Shown here piece by piece: positions 43,543 through 54,748 of a stretch of 64,000 bases of DNA. This stretch comes from Mauremys mutica. Taxonomy: Eukaryota > Chordata > Testudines > Geoemydidae. The notes under the pieces are model-generated. The model was not told the DNA's origin and made no database searches. It saw only the letters and a list, made by a program, of their open reading frames with translations. How positions within the stretch are numbered: the first letter of the stretch is position 1; every line of letters starts with the position of its first letter. The stretch is from NCBI RefSeq assembly GCF_020497125.1, contig NC_059079.1, positions 46,573,114-46,637,113 of the forward strand, in the 5' to 3' direction. Position numbers and translations under genes: made by a program.

Positions 43543-43641
43543 TATAGGAATCTGGAGACTGAGGTTACTTTCCTTATGCCACGGGAAAAACAGGCTGGCA
43601 GCTGCTACTATGATGTTCTCCTCCCCTCGCTTCATCTAGAG

Positions 43642-43754
43642 CACCGTTTCTCAACCTTTTTTATACCAAGAACTGGTTTGCTGCTTCCCTATACTGCATC
43701 AGGGAGATCTCAGGGACCAGCACCAGTCCACAGACCTAGCTGTGAGAAACACTG
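43642..43754. mobile_element. Short hAT-type MITE, 113 bp
   Basis: CACCGTTTCTCAACC at the left pairs imperfectly with GTGAGAAACACTG at the right, a form I know from widespread vertebrate hAT MITEs. Flanking 8-mers ATCTAGAG (43634-43641) and ATGTAGAT (43755-43762) match at 6 of 8. Confidence 0.7.
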
Positions 43755-44131
43755 ATGTAGATAGCTCCAGCTCTGTGCTTACAATGGAGGAGGCTTAATG
43801 AGGGTTGGGAGCTTGCTTTATGCAGCAAGCACATAGGGGCTCAATGGGGTTGGAGGATGCTCAATACAGTTAATCCATGGGGAGCTCTTTGGAGCTAGGA
43901 GCATGCTTTATACAGATTCAGAGTTGAACTAAAGTTCTTCAGAATAAGAGTTGACTTTTTTTTTATCATTGAGAAAGTTACTTATTTTTTCCTAACCTCA
44001 TTTTCAGAAACTGTCCAAAAAACAATTCAGGCAAGGAGAATTTCAGCCCTAAAAAATGGAAGCTTGGTAAAGTTATTAGCAACAGAAAATTAGGATTATA
44101 AAGGAAAGTATTCAGCAACCTTAAATGTAGG

Positions 44132-44601
44132 TGTTGGGATATGTAAGGGTTAAGTAAAGACCTGGGAAACCACTAGCGTGCAGCCGTGGTATTAGGGAGT
44201 AGAAGCACAGGCTGTTTCTGTGCTTGATAAATAAAGTGCCATCGCTTTCCCTTCCCTTCTCCTTGTTAAGGATTGTAGCTGCATAAGGAATGTGGGGACC
44301 TAAAGATACTCCTTGTGTAGAGAAGTGTTATCTTCCCCTCCCTTCCTTTCCCAGCTATGTAAACAAGCTCGGGGTCATGGCCCCTTCCTCCCTTCCCTGC
44401 AAACTGTTAATTAAGGGAATTCATGTCTGCAATTATTGTAAAGAAATGTATCTTCAAAGTAAAAATGGTCTGTAAAATATGCTAATGCTGTAAACAATAA
44501 TCAGGGGTGGGAATAGTTATATTCAGTTCATATGTATTAATATTCATTGTATGGGCATTCGTATTACTCAATAAGAGTTTTCGGGGGGGAGTTGTTGAAG
44601 T
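44132..44601 (+). mobile_element. Unclassified retroelement-like insertion with 9-bp flanking repeat
   Basis: A perfect 9-bp direct repeat AAATGTAGG lies at 44123-44131 and 44602-44610. The enclosed 470 bp starts TGTTGGGATATG, as a retroviral LTR might, has AATAAA near 44230, and ends with a purine run CGGGGGGGAG followed by TTGTTGAAGT. The right end is not CA. This could be LTR-derived sequence joined to a polypurine tract, but the structure is not standard. Confidence 0.4.
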
Positions 44602-44610
44602 AAATGTAGG

Positions 44611-45867
44611 TATTTACATACCAACCTAAATTTTAAAAAGTGTGCTATAACTAATCCAGTGCTTACTCAACAATTCGGTCGAGGGGAACAAACACCACAA
44701 TAAAGAAGCCTGTCTACTCAATCTGCCTCTAGGTTAGACTGCTCATTCTCTAACACTAGGCATTGCTATGTTCTCTCCCTCCAGTATGATTATGGGCCAC
44801 ATTCTTTGGTCACAATGAATGCAGTTCAGTACAGAACCAGTGGAAGAATGGTGGGGAAAGGTAGAAAGTAGCTAGGGCAGTCTGCCTTATGGAAGGCTGC
44901 TTTAACTAACACCAGACTGCTCAGATTGAGCCAAGGGCCTGTGTAAGCAGTCAGAGACCAACCAAGCCATGCACTTTTTCAGTGTTATATCTTCTATGTC
45001 CTTATTTAATATATCATTTAAAAAAAATAAAGCTTTTATACACCAGTTTTTCTTCTTTGGAGTTGAATTTTGAAATATTAATGTACTGTGACGTCATCCT
45101 TGTGCAAGAAAAAAATAGAAAATAAGATGCAGTGATTGTATCTGAAAGCCTCAAAGAGGCATGTCAGAATTTTAAATATTTACCAATTTAGGAACTAACC
45201 TCACTTTTGAAATTTTTAAAGAAAACTGTAGCAAATTGCTATTTAATCAGATGTTTAACTAACAGTTTGAGTGTGATGAAATTATTAGAATATCCAATAT
45301 TGTTTTCTCATCGTAGTACCACCTCAGTTCATAGGTTTGTTTTTGCTGTTTCACCAACAATGTATTCTGTTTTCATGGCCTTTCTAAAGGTTCATGAATG
45401 CAAGAGCTTATATGATCTTTGAAGCTCCCCAAATATTTATTTGTTTTTCCTAATACACCACTGTTTATGCTGCTGAAGACTGGGGACAAAATCTGAACTT
45501 CCCCACACTGAACAATCCCTTTAGCCTTGTAGCTCAATATCACAGGATCTGAAGAAAAAATTACTGCCCGATGAAATTTAGCAACACGATTTTCACATAA
45601 AACCTTCTCACAAACTGTATGTTCTTTTTTCTGTTGATATGGATTCAAATACATTAGTTAGCCTTATATGAGCCTGAGTCTTTTGGACAGCTGAAGAAAA
45701 AAAAAAAAGCAGCTTTTTTTTCCCCCACTGAAAAGAGCTTTCCTTTAAAATACAAAAACAAAAATCTGGCTCCACTACTAATATACAGTAGTGCTGAAAT
45801 GCTGCCATTGCTGGGGTGGACTTGAGCAGCTAGGTCACTTCATGTTTACAAAACAGTATGCAAAGAG
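44611..45867. other. No recognised feature
   Basis: AT-rich sequence. A 93-codon minus-strand open stretch (45654-45373) was not recognised and is probably chance. Confidence 0.45.
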
Positions 45868-47796
45868 GGTATATTGATATAGAAGGGTACAGCTTACTCA
45901 GGAAGGACAGGCAGGGGAAAAAAGGGAGGAGGTGTTGCCTTATATATTAAAAGTTTATACACTTGGACTGAGGTTGAGATAGAAATAAGAGACAGACTTG
46001 TTGAAAGTCACTGGGTTAGAATAAAAGAGGTAAAAAACAAGAGTGATGTCATGCTAAGGGCTTACTACAGTCCACCAAACCAGGAAGAGGAGGTGAATGA
46101 GGCTTTTTTTAAGCTAACAACAAAATCATCCAGAGCACAGGGGACTTCAGCTACCCAGACATCTGTTGGGAAAATAACACAGCAGGGCACAGATAATCTA
46201 ACAAGCTCTTGGAATGTATTGGAGACATTTTTTATTTCAGAAGGTGGAGAAAGCTACTGGGGGGAGGCAGTTCCAGATTTTATTTTGACAAATAGGGAGG
46301 AACTGGTTGAGAATTTGCAAGTGGAAGGCAACTTGGGTGAAAGTGATCATGAAATGGTAGAGTTCATGATTCTAAGGAATGGTAAGAGGGAGAACAGCAC
46401 AATAAAGACAATGAATTTCAGGAAGGCAGACTTTAGCAAACTCAGGGGAGTTGGTAGGTAAAATCCCATGGGAAGCAAGTCTAAAGGGAAAAACAATTGA
46501 AGACAGTTGGCAGTTTTTCCAATGAGACATTAAGGGCACAAGAGCAAACTATCCCATCGCGTAGGACAGATAGGAAGTATGGCAAGATACCACCCTGGCT
46601 AAACCAGGAGATCTTCAATGATCTAAAACTCAAAAAGGAGTCCTACAAGAAGTGGAAATTAGATCAAATTACAAAGGATGAATATAAACAAACAACACAG
46701 GTATGTAGGGACAAAATTAGAAAAGCCAAGACACAAAATGAGATCAAACTAGCTAGGGACATAAAAAGTAACAAGAAAATATTCTACAAATACATTAGAA
46801 GCAAGAAGATGACCAAGGACAGAGTAGAACAGTTACACAATGGGGGGGAAGGGAAGGCAATAACAGAAAATGGCAGAGGTGCTTAATTACTTCCTTGTTT
46901 CAGTTTTCACCAAGAAAGTTGGTGGCGATTGGACATCTACAGGTAGGATCAGAGTGTAAAATAGGGAAAGAACAAGTCAAAAATTATTTAGACAAGTTAC
47001 AGAGTGGTAGCCGTTTTAGTCTGTATCAGCAAAAAGAATGAGTCCTTATGGCACCTTAGAGACTAACAAATTTATTTGAGCATAAGCTTTTTTGCACACA
47101 TACAAAATGGTAAATGATTGCCTAGGAAGGCATACTGCAGAAAGGGATCTGGGTTTCATAGTGGATCACAAGCTAAATATGAAAAAAAAAACACATCATT
47201 CTGAGATATATTAGCAGGAGTATTGTAAGCAAGACATGAGAAGTAAATCTTCCATTCTACTCAACACTGATTAGGTCTCAACTGGAGTATTCTGTCCCAT
47301 TCTGGGTGCCACATTTCAGGAAAGATGTGGACAAATTGGAGAAAGTGCAGAGAAGAGCAACAAAAATGATTAAAGGTCCAGAAAACATGACCTATGAGGG
47401 AAAACTGAAAAAAACTGGTTTTGTCTGGAGAAGAGAAGACTGAGAGGGGACATGATAACAGTTTTAAAGTACATAAAAGGTTGTTACAAAGAGGAAGGAG
47501 AAAAAAATGTTCTTTTTAACCTCTGAGGATAGGACAAGCAGCAATGGGCTTAAATTGCAGAAAGGGCGGTTTAGGCTGGACATTAGGAAAAAACACTCTG
47601 ACAGTTATGAAGTTAAGCACTGGAATAAATTGCCTAGGGAGGTTGTGGAATCTCTATCATTGGGGATTTTTAAGAGCAGGTTTAAGAGCAAACACTTGTC
47701 AGGGATGGTCTAGTTTAGATAATACTTAGTCCTGCCTTGAGTGCAGGGGACTGGACTAGATGACCTTTTGAGGTCCCTTCCAGTTCTATGATTCTA
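45868..47796 (+). mobile_element. CR1 LINE copy with endonuclease and RT-end remnants, internally deleted
   Basis: Endonuclease-domain remnants read [10 protein letters not shown] (about 45920), then [16 protein letters not shown] (46060-46110), [16 protein letters not shown] (46270) and ESDHEMVEF (46340). Next comes the region [20 protein letters not shown] (46590) and [17 protein letters not shown] (46750). Most of the RT is missing; after a SINE, the RT C-terminal part resumes from about 47107 and includes [15 protein letters not shown] (about 47610-47655). The 3' end TTCCAGTTCTATGATTCTAA is at 47796. Frameshifts and stops throughout. Confidence 0.95.
47000..47097 (+). repeat. Truncated tRNA-derived turtle SINE (Cry type)
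   Basis: AGAGTGGTAGCCGTTTTAGT, then CTTATGGCACCTTAGAGACTAAC and AAATTTATTTGAGCATAAGC match the turtle-specific tRNA-derived SINE. The part normally following (the GTGAGCTACAGCTCACTTC segment) is absent. It sits between two CR1 segments that are not contiguous in a full CR1. Confidence 0.85.
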
Positions 47797-48081
47797 AGCC
47801 AATAAATCATGGATATAAATTCATTATTTGAATCGAGCTTTGGGGTCCAATTCAACTGAAACCCAAGATTGCCTATTTCACCATACATCTTACTTTAACA
47901 TGCCAGGACAAGTTGATTTACATCCCAAGTTAACACTAACTATGTGAGTCTTTTATTTAGTGTTTCATGTTCAATTGTTTCTATAATAGTAACACAGACA
48001 TCTACAGTATGGACCCGAGCCCATATCACAGAAGTCAGTGGGAGTTTTGCAATTCTCTTAAATGGTGAGAGAATCAGGCCC

Positions 48082-48859
48082 TGTCATAAACAGATAGTTA
48101 AGGGTTAATGTCTCTTTTACCTGTAAAGGGTTAAGAAGCTCAGTAAACCTGGCTGACACCTGACCAGAGGACCAATAAGGGGACAAGATACTTTCAAATC
48201 TTGGTGGAGGGAAGTCTTTGTTTTGTGTTCTTTGTTTTGGGGGTTGTTCGTTCTCGGGACTGAGAGGAACCAGACATCAATCCAGGCTCTCCAAGTCTTT
48301 CTGAATCAATCTCTCATGTTTCAAATTAATAAGTAACAGTCAGGCAAGGCGGGATAGCTTTGTTTTGTTTTCCTCAACTTTTAAATGTTTTTCTTTTTGC
48401 TGGAAGGATTTTTACCTCTGTTTGCTGTAACTTTGAACCTGAGGCTAGAGGAGGGTTTTCTCTGGGCTATATAAATCTAAGTACCCTGTAAAGCATTTTC
48501 CATCCTCATTTTACAGAGATGATTTTTACCTTTCTTTTTCTTTAATTAAAAGCTTTCTTTTTTAAGAACCTGATTGATTTTTCTTTGTTTTAAGATCCAG
48601 GGAATTGGGTCTGGACTCACCAGGAGTTGGTGGGGGACGGGGGGGGGGAAATGGTTAATTTCTCCTTGTGTTAAGATCTAAGGGGTTTGGATCTGTGTTC
48701 CCCAGGGAAGGTTTTGGGGGGACAGGGAATGTGCCAGACACTGACTTCTGGCTGGTGGCAGTGTTACCAGATCTAAGCTAGTAAATTAAGCTTAGAAGTG
48801 TCCATGCAGGTCCCCACATTTGTACTCTAAAGTTCAGAGTGGGGGAGGAAACCTTGACA
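48082..48859 (+). mobile_element. Solo LTR, 778 bp, intact 5-bp target duplication
   Basis: Starts TGTCATAAACAG and ends AACCTTGACA, flanked by perfect GGCCC at 48077-48081 and 48860-48864. TATATAAA lies at 48468-48475 and ATTAAA at 48545-48550, giving plus orientation. A G-run (about 48638-48648) is internal. No viral interior on either side, so it is a solo LTR. Confidence 0.9.
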
Positions 48860-48864
48860 GGCCC

Positions 48865-49494
48865 TATAATAACTCACTCCTTTCCATGCAGACAATCCCA
48901 ATAGCCTTCTTGAGGGAGTAACACTAACAGGATCTAGCCCTTAGAATGCAAGAATAAAGTAGCGGTGTCTGTTGGATTCCATTATCCTTGCAGTTTGTAA
49001 CGTTGCCTATAGACTGTCCACTCAAGGACAATATCCAGAAAATATAGCAGCAAGTCTGTCTAAGGGTAGTGAATGAGATATAGCAGAGACACTCTGCAGA
49101 TCCAGTGGGTTAAGTAGTGCCATTTGTGCACTGCCTCGAGCAGGGTGAAGACACCTCAAGGAAAGCAGTGGTATGAGACACTGTGCCTCAGGCCAACATG
49201 TAGTATGATTCCATGCTCATCACCTTAAACCCATTAAAGACATAGGAAGAGAAATATAGTCCTTTTAAAAAAAAACTGCACATACAAACACAACAACATC
49301 AGGAATTAAAATACAAATGCAGTCCTCAATTTTATTTCAGTTCCAGAAACATTTTTGTTTAAAATAACACCACCTAATTCCTTGAAGTCACTCAGCCAAT
49401 TCAGACACACACAAGAGAGAAGTCTTGTTTGGACACTAAAGAGTCAGTTCAAAATAATTCATTTTACCTTTCTTGATTCACTGGAGGAGCACAA
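48865..49494. other. No recognised feature
   Basis: Unremarkable sequence between the solo LTR and a CR1 copy. Confidence 0.5.
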
Positions 49495-50515
49495 ATCCAT
49501 GCGGCCGGATGCGCTGCATCCAGGGTGCTAAAGGAGTTGGCGGATGTGATTGCAGAGCCATTGGCCATTATCTTTGAAAACTCATGGCGATCGGGGGAGG
49601 TCCCAGATGACTGGAAAAAGGCTAATGTAGTTCCCATCTTTAAAAAAGGGAAGAAGGAAGATCCGGGGAACTAAGGCCAGTCAGCCTCACCTCAGTACCT
49701 CGAAAAATCATGGCGCAGGTCCTCAAGGAATCAATTCTGAAGCACTTAGAGGAGAGGAAGTGATCAGGAACAATCAGCATGGATTCACCAAGGGCAAGTC
49801 ATGCCTGACTAACCTAATTGCAGTTCTGCAGAAAAGGACCTAGGGGTTACTGTGGATGAGAAGCTGGATATGAGTCAACAGTGTGCCCTTGTTGCCAAGA
49901 AGGCTAATGGCATTTTGGGCTGTATAAGTAGGGGCACTGCCAGCAGATCGAGGGACGTGATAATTCTCCTCTATTCGACATTGGTGAGGCCTCATCTGGA
50001 CTACTGTGTCCAGTTTTAGGCCCCACACTACAAGAAGGATGTGGATAAATTGGAGAGAGTCCAGCGGAGGAGAACAAAAATGATTAGGGGGCTGGAGCAC
50101 ATGACTTATGAGGAGAGGCTGAAGGAACTGAGATTGTTTAGTCTGCAGAAGAGAAGAACAAGGAGGGATTTGATAGCTGCTTTCAACTACCTGAAAGGGG
50201 GTTTCAAAGAGGATGAATCTAGATTGTCCTTAGTGGTAGCAGATGACAGAACAAGGAGTAATGGTCTCAAGTTGCAGCGGGGGAGGTTTAGGTTGGATAT
50301 TAGGAAAAACTTTTTCACTAGGAGGGTGGTGAAGCACTGGAATGGATTACCTAGGGAGGTGGTGGAATCTCCTTCCTTAGAGGTTTTTAAGGTCAGTCTT
50401 GACAAAGCCCTGGCTAGGATGATTTAGTTGGGGATTGGTCCTGCTTTGAGCAGGGGGTTGGACTAGATGACCTCCTGAGGTCCCTTCCAACCCTGAGATT
50501 CTATGATTCTATGTG
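49495..50515 (+). mobile_element. Relatively young CR1 LINE copy, 5'-truncated with internal deletion
   Basis: The start reads ADVIAEPLAIIFENSWRSGE and VPDDWKKANVVPIFKKG (RT N-terminal part), up to [17 protein letters not shown] at about 49820. The next base jumps to [17 protein letters not shown], so the catalytic core is deleted. A 128-codon open frame (50041-50427) covers the C-terminal end: [37 protein letters not shown] and [20 protein letters not shown]. The 3' tail GATTCTATGATTCTATG ends at about 50515. The long frame and intact tail suggest this is the youngest CR1 here. Confidence 0.95.
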
Positions 50516-52620
50516 TTTTATAGCACTCAAGGCAACAACGTGTCAGTTCTGTGGGGTTATTCACATATTCAGGTTTAAGAGTTAACATTCCCCCCTCCCT
50601 TCAGTAATTAGGGCCATATTATGAAACTCATCTGTAATGTTACCTATAGACTGTCCACTTAAAGAATAAATGATTTGAATAACTGGGATTCGATATTTGG
50701 AAGTTTAGCTTCTTTTTAGTATTCATTAAATCTGATGGGCCCTAATTATGATTTACAATCATTTCTCCCATATCCACTTGTTATTTTATTTTCTTGTCTA
50801 TTAGAGCCAACGGTATCGATGTTCTTTTTTTTTTTTTTTTTTTTATAAGTGAGAAAGATGGACAGGAGCCAAATGCTAATGAACAACATCAACCTATTAA
50901 AACTCATTTTTGCATATCATGAAGCAGGGGTGAGGGAAATCATTAAAGAAACAATTTCAGTGTCAAAACTTCTAAGGGGTTATTATAAAAAACCTTGAGG
51001 AGAAAAACAATTAGTTAAAAATTATAATTATGAAAGAACTTGATAGTGTATTTTTAGATGTACTGTGATATACATATATTGAGACTGTAAATGCAAAGGT
51101 TTTGAGAATAGGCACAAGCTTTCATTTGACAGCAATTAACTTGATGCAGTTCTTCCAATTTGGCCTGTAGCTCGCATTAAACTACAAAGTAAAATTGTCT
51201 AAACATGATCTAAATGTACTTTGCATATATTTTGTATTCTGAATTTTAAATGGAGGGAAAAGGTACATTTTATTATGTTTTTCTTATGTCAGAACATTTC
51301 GAAGTGGCTTACAAAAAGCTTTTCTGTAGGTAATATAGTATTTTAAACTTCAAAGCCAATAGCTTTCTATGCCAGTTATTGTAATTGTTAATGATCACAT
51401 ATAATTTTAATGTGTTAAGAATTAGATATGGCACCTGCTATGCATTTCAATTAGTGCAGTCTAATTGGTTTTTAAAGAATCATTAACCACAAATTGCAAA
51501 TTAGAGTAATTTACAATAGTACAGGAGAGTGTATTTTGATGCAAAATGCTACTGTTCATACTAATTTTTCCTAAAGTTGTAGCTAATTGAGTTTTTATGC
51601 AGACAAAATAATGTTACAAAAGTCTCTCTCCTCTCTCACACACCCAACACATACACTTCAGATATTATCTGTCCTTATGTTTCTTTGAGTTTTAAGTAAA
51701 AAGTTCTCTCATTACTAATTTACCAGGATTTTATTTTTTAAGTAAAAAAAATTAGTATAGTTGTTCTACAAAATATATTTAGTCTTGTTTTTAATTCAAA
51801 TTTGGAATTTCAATATCAGTATCAAAATGAACAAATTTGTATTAATTATTTTTATTTGGGATATATATACACACACATGCACCGCTCCTAGGCTCCCATT
51901 TAGGAAAACACTTAAGTACATGCTTAAGAACCCTTCCTGAAGATGGAAGATTTCCTGAATCAGGACCTAAGAACTTAAGAATTCACTAGTGAGCTACAAA
52001 AATGATAATATAGTCACTGCAATTCCCCAGTATTATATCAGCAGAGAAAAACTGGTATATTGTTAATGATAACATAATAAAATATGTACACCTTACTCAA
52101 GGAATAAAACAACTAAACAGCAAAATATTAGGTATACTAGGCAAGCTATAATATACAATTGGTTCTATAAAAGTGAAATGAAGTAAAAAAATAAGATATT
52201 TAGGTCTTGATGCTGCAGTTTACCACATGTGAACAAACATTTGCACCTATGCAGAGGCCAGGTGAATTCAATGGTCTCTGCTCAGAGACAGCAGTTCACT
52301 CATGCTTAGTAAATTGGGAGATCAGGATCTTAATTTTTAAGGTTTAAAACAGAGCTGATCAGAAACTTTCCAACAGAACATTTTTCCATTGGAAAATGAT
52401 GATTTGCCCAAAGCTAAACCTTTTACTGAAGTGTGTTGATGTCAAAGATTACTTTCAAAAGCAAATTGAAGAAGAGCATGGAAACATTTTGCCTTTCTAT
52501 TTTAAAACAACTTTTTGTTTTATAAATGACAAACGAAAATTAATAACATTGAAACTGGAATGTAATATTTCAATTTTATCAAAACTAAATATTTCAATTG
52601 ACCCCAAATTTTTGTAACTG
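50516..52620. other. No recognised gene; AT-rich with poly-T tract
   Basis: A poly-T tract lies at 50825-50844 and a short TA/CA patch near 51861-51877. The rest is AT-rich (roughly 70 percent by eye) with nothing recognised. Confidence 0.5.
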
Positions 52621-53298
52621 TTTTGCTGCATGCTGGGGACCACTCACCACAGCAGTGCCTCCTTCATGGAGGATTAGCTCTACCACCATTGCTTCCCTCC
52701 AGGCAGTGCCTCTGCCGCCATCATCTCCGCCTGCAGACCTGCCTCCATCCAAGTACCGCAGTGACCTCTTTATAACTCGGCCCTTCGGCCACGTCACCAT
52801 TTTTGTTCCCCTCTTCTGGGAGTAGGTGTCACCATCCACCAGTCAATCCATTTCCCCAGTGGCAAGCAGTGGGACCTGAACCCCGCATGACTCCAGGTCC
52901 CAACCCAGTGATCCTGTAGATAGCAGCCTCCTGCTGTGTCTCCTTACTTCCTCCAAAGCTGCTTCAATTCCCTGGGCCACTTCCCTGTAGCCCAGCACCT
53001 TCTTCATCCTTTTCTCAGAGCACTCAGCTAGTGAGTCCCAGCAGCTGGCTAGGAGCTCCCTCTGGATTCTTTGGTCCCAGACAGCAACTGCTCTGTCCAA
53101 TGTGCTGCCCTTGCTGTAGCCTGCTAGGAACAGAGTCCTCCCTCCTTAGGTTCCCCACATCAGCTGCTCTGCAGCTCCTTTTGTACTGGGTCACTGGCCC
53201 ATGATTGGCTGCTTCACTTACCTTCAATGGTCCTTCTTGGAATGGAGCATGGCAGGTCTTGAGGCCTCCATTACTTGTGTGGGGTGAACACCCCATCA
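52621..53298 (-). mobile_element. Probable LTR, minus orientation
   Basis: The minus strand starts TGATGGGGTGTTCACCCC (53298), then has a CCAAT box (AGCCAATCATGGGCC, about 53213) and a TATA-like TACAAAAGGAGCTGCAG about 25 bp later. The same promoter layout occurs in the plus-strand LTR at 53950 (GTCAATCAGGGCC, then TATAAAAAGGGAGCTGCAG), so the two look like related families. The distal boundary and target duplication are not defined. Confidence 0.5.
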
Positions 53299-53903
53299 AA
53301 TGCAGGATGTTTTTCTTCTTCTTTTGGAATGAAAACAGTTTTCAACCATACAAAATTCCTTGCATAGTGAAAATCAAGTTCCCACGCAGCTCTAGATAAA
53401 TACTCAGGCTGAAATCTGAGGCAACAAATCCAATGAAGTTTCATTGTTTCGGATGGGACAGCAAACAGAAAAACCATACAGGGGACCTCTGCATTCTAGG
53501 AGTTCTGCAGTAGCCTCCACCAGTTTGCAGAGGTGGGTATTTGTGGGTGAAACACACAGGCAGACTCCACTGGAACTATATGGAACAGAAATGTCCATGG
53601 GAACTGTATGGAATAGGAAGGAAGAAACCCACTTCTGTCCCTAAGAAATGTATTATATAAGGTGGCAGACTAGATTGGATGATTGGGTTCTGGGAGGGAT
53701 ATATTTCCTCAGCTCACAGAACAGCTCAGTTCAAACAAGAACAAAAAGACACATTGGGAAAATGTCAGGGCTTTGTTAACAAGGTGAAGAAGTTCCCTGT
53801 CCCCTCACACACAGTATTTTGTAGAGGAAACCAGGATTTAAAATATGAGTGAAAGTACACTTGTGATTAAAGGGAGAATTCTGAATGTGAAAAATAAAAT
53901 TAA

Positions 53904-54748
53904 TGGCTTATCTACATTTGAAATGCTACAGAGACACAGCTTAACTGCCTGTGATGAGGCACCTGCCCCATGCTAAGAGGTTAATAGAGTCCTAGGGAGG
54001 CTGTGCAGGAGGAAGATAATGCAAAAAGGGCTGAAGGGAGCAGTCAATCAGGGCCAAGCAGGCCCATATAAAAAGGGAGCTGCAGGGCAGAGGAAGGCAA
54101 TTCTCTGCTGGGAGCCCAGGGAGGATGGATTGTCTCTCTGGGGGGCTGAGAGAACTTCCAGCATTCTGGACAGAATAGTGCTGCTAGCAGGGACTGGGGG
54201 AGTGACAGCTAGCTCCTCACTGGCTGCTGGGGTTTGCAGGCTGAGGCCCTCAAGCAAGGGCAGAGAGGATGCTGGGGCCACAAGGAAGTGGCCAGATAAT
54301 TAGCTGCAGTAGCCTCTAAAGGAAGTGGCTGAACAGTGGATTGTAGTGCCCTCGGAATGGGGAAGCACAATGTGTGATACGGCCAGAGGGCTGTGTCACT
54401 GAAGAGGATGCCATGGTCCATGGAGAAACATGGGTCCTATAGCAGGAGTGATGGTGGTGAGGCACTACGCGAATAGGGCAAACTAACACACAGAGCTAAT
54501 TCCCATCAGGAGGTGCCAGAGTGGTGAATGAACCCCATTACACTGCTGCAGTTGCAACATTGTAGTACTTCAGTGTAGACACTACCTACACCAACAGGAA
54601 GGGTTCTCCCACCAGCATAGCACCAAGTACGGTCTACACCAGGGGTTAGGTCCAATGTGTCTTAAATATAACACTCTGGCATGCAGATTTTTCACACCCT
54701 GAGTAAGAAAATTAAGTTGGCTTAACTACCTATTTTGGATTAGCCCAT
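53904..54748. mobile_element. TIR element (MITE) split by an LTR
   Basis: TGGCTTATCTACATTTGAAATGC at the left and sequence after 54543 (GTAGTACTTCAGTGTAGACAC, CACCAACAGGAAGGGTTCTCCC, GATTTTTCACACCCTGAGTAA) belong to one common turtle MITE type. The right end near TAGCCC (54748) is inverted relative to the left. The LTR at 53950-54542 interrupts it. Confidence 0.7.
53950..54542 (+). mobile_element. Solo LTR, 593 bp, inserted in a MITE
   Basis: Starts TGTGATGAGG and ends CCCCATTACA. Flanking 5-mers CTGCC (53945-53949) and CTGCT (54543-54547) match at 4 of 5, consistent with a mutated target duplication. A TATA box TATAAAAA lies at 54067-54074, preceded by GTCAATCAGG at about 54045. MITE sequence continues on both sides. 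Confidence 0.75.

Noticed and set aside
45373..45654. 93-codon minus-strand frame in unique-looking DNA
   Set aside because: No recognised domain and no splice signals on both sides; expected by chance in a window of this size.
50825..50844. Poly-T tract considered as a terminator or SINE tail
   Set aside because: No polymerase III gene or SINE body lies next to it; simple homopolymer.
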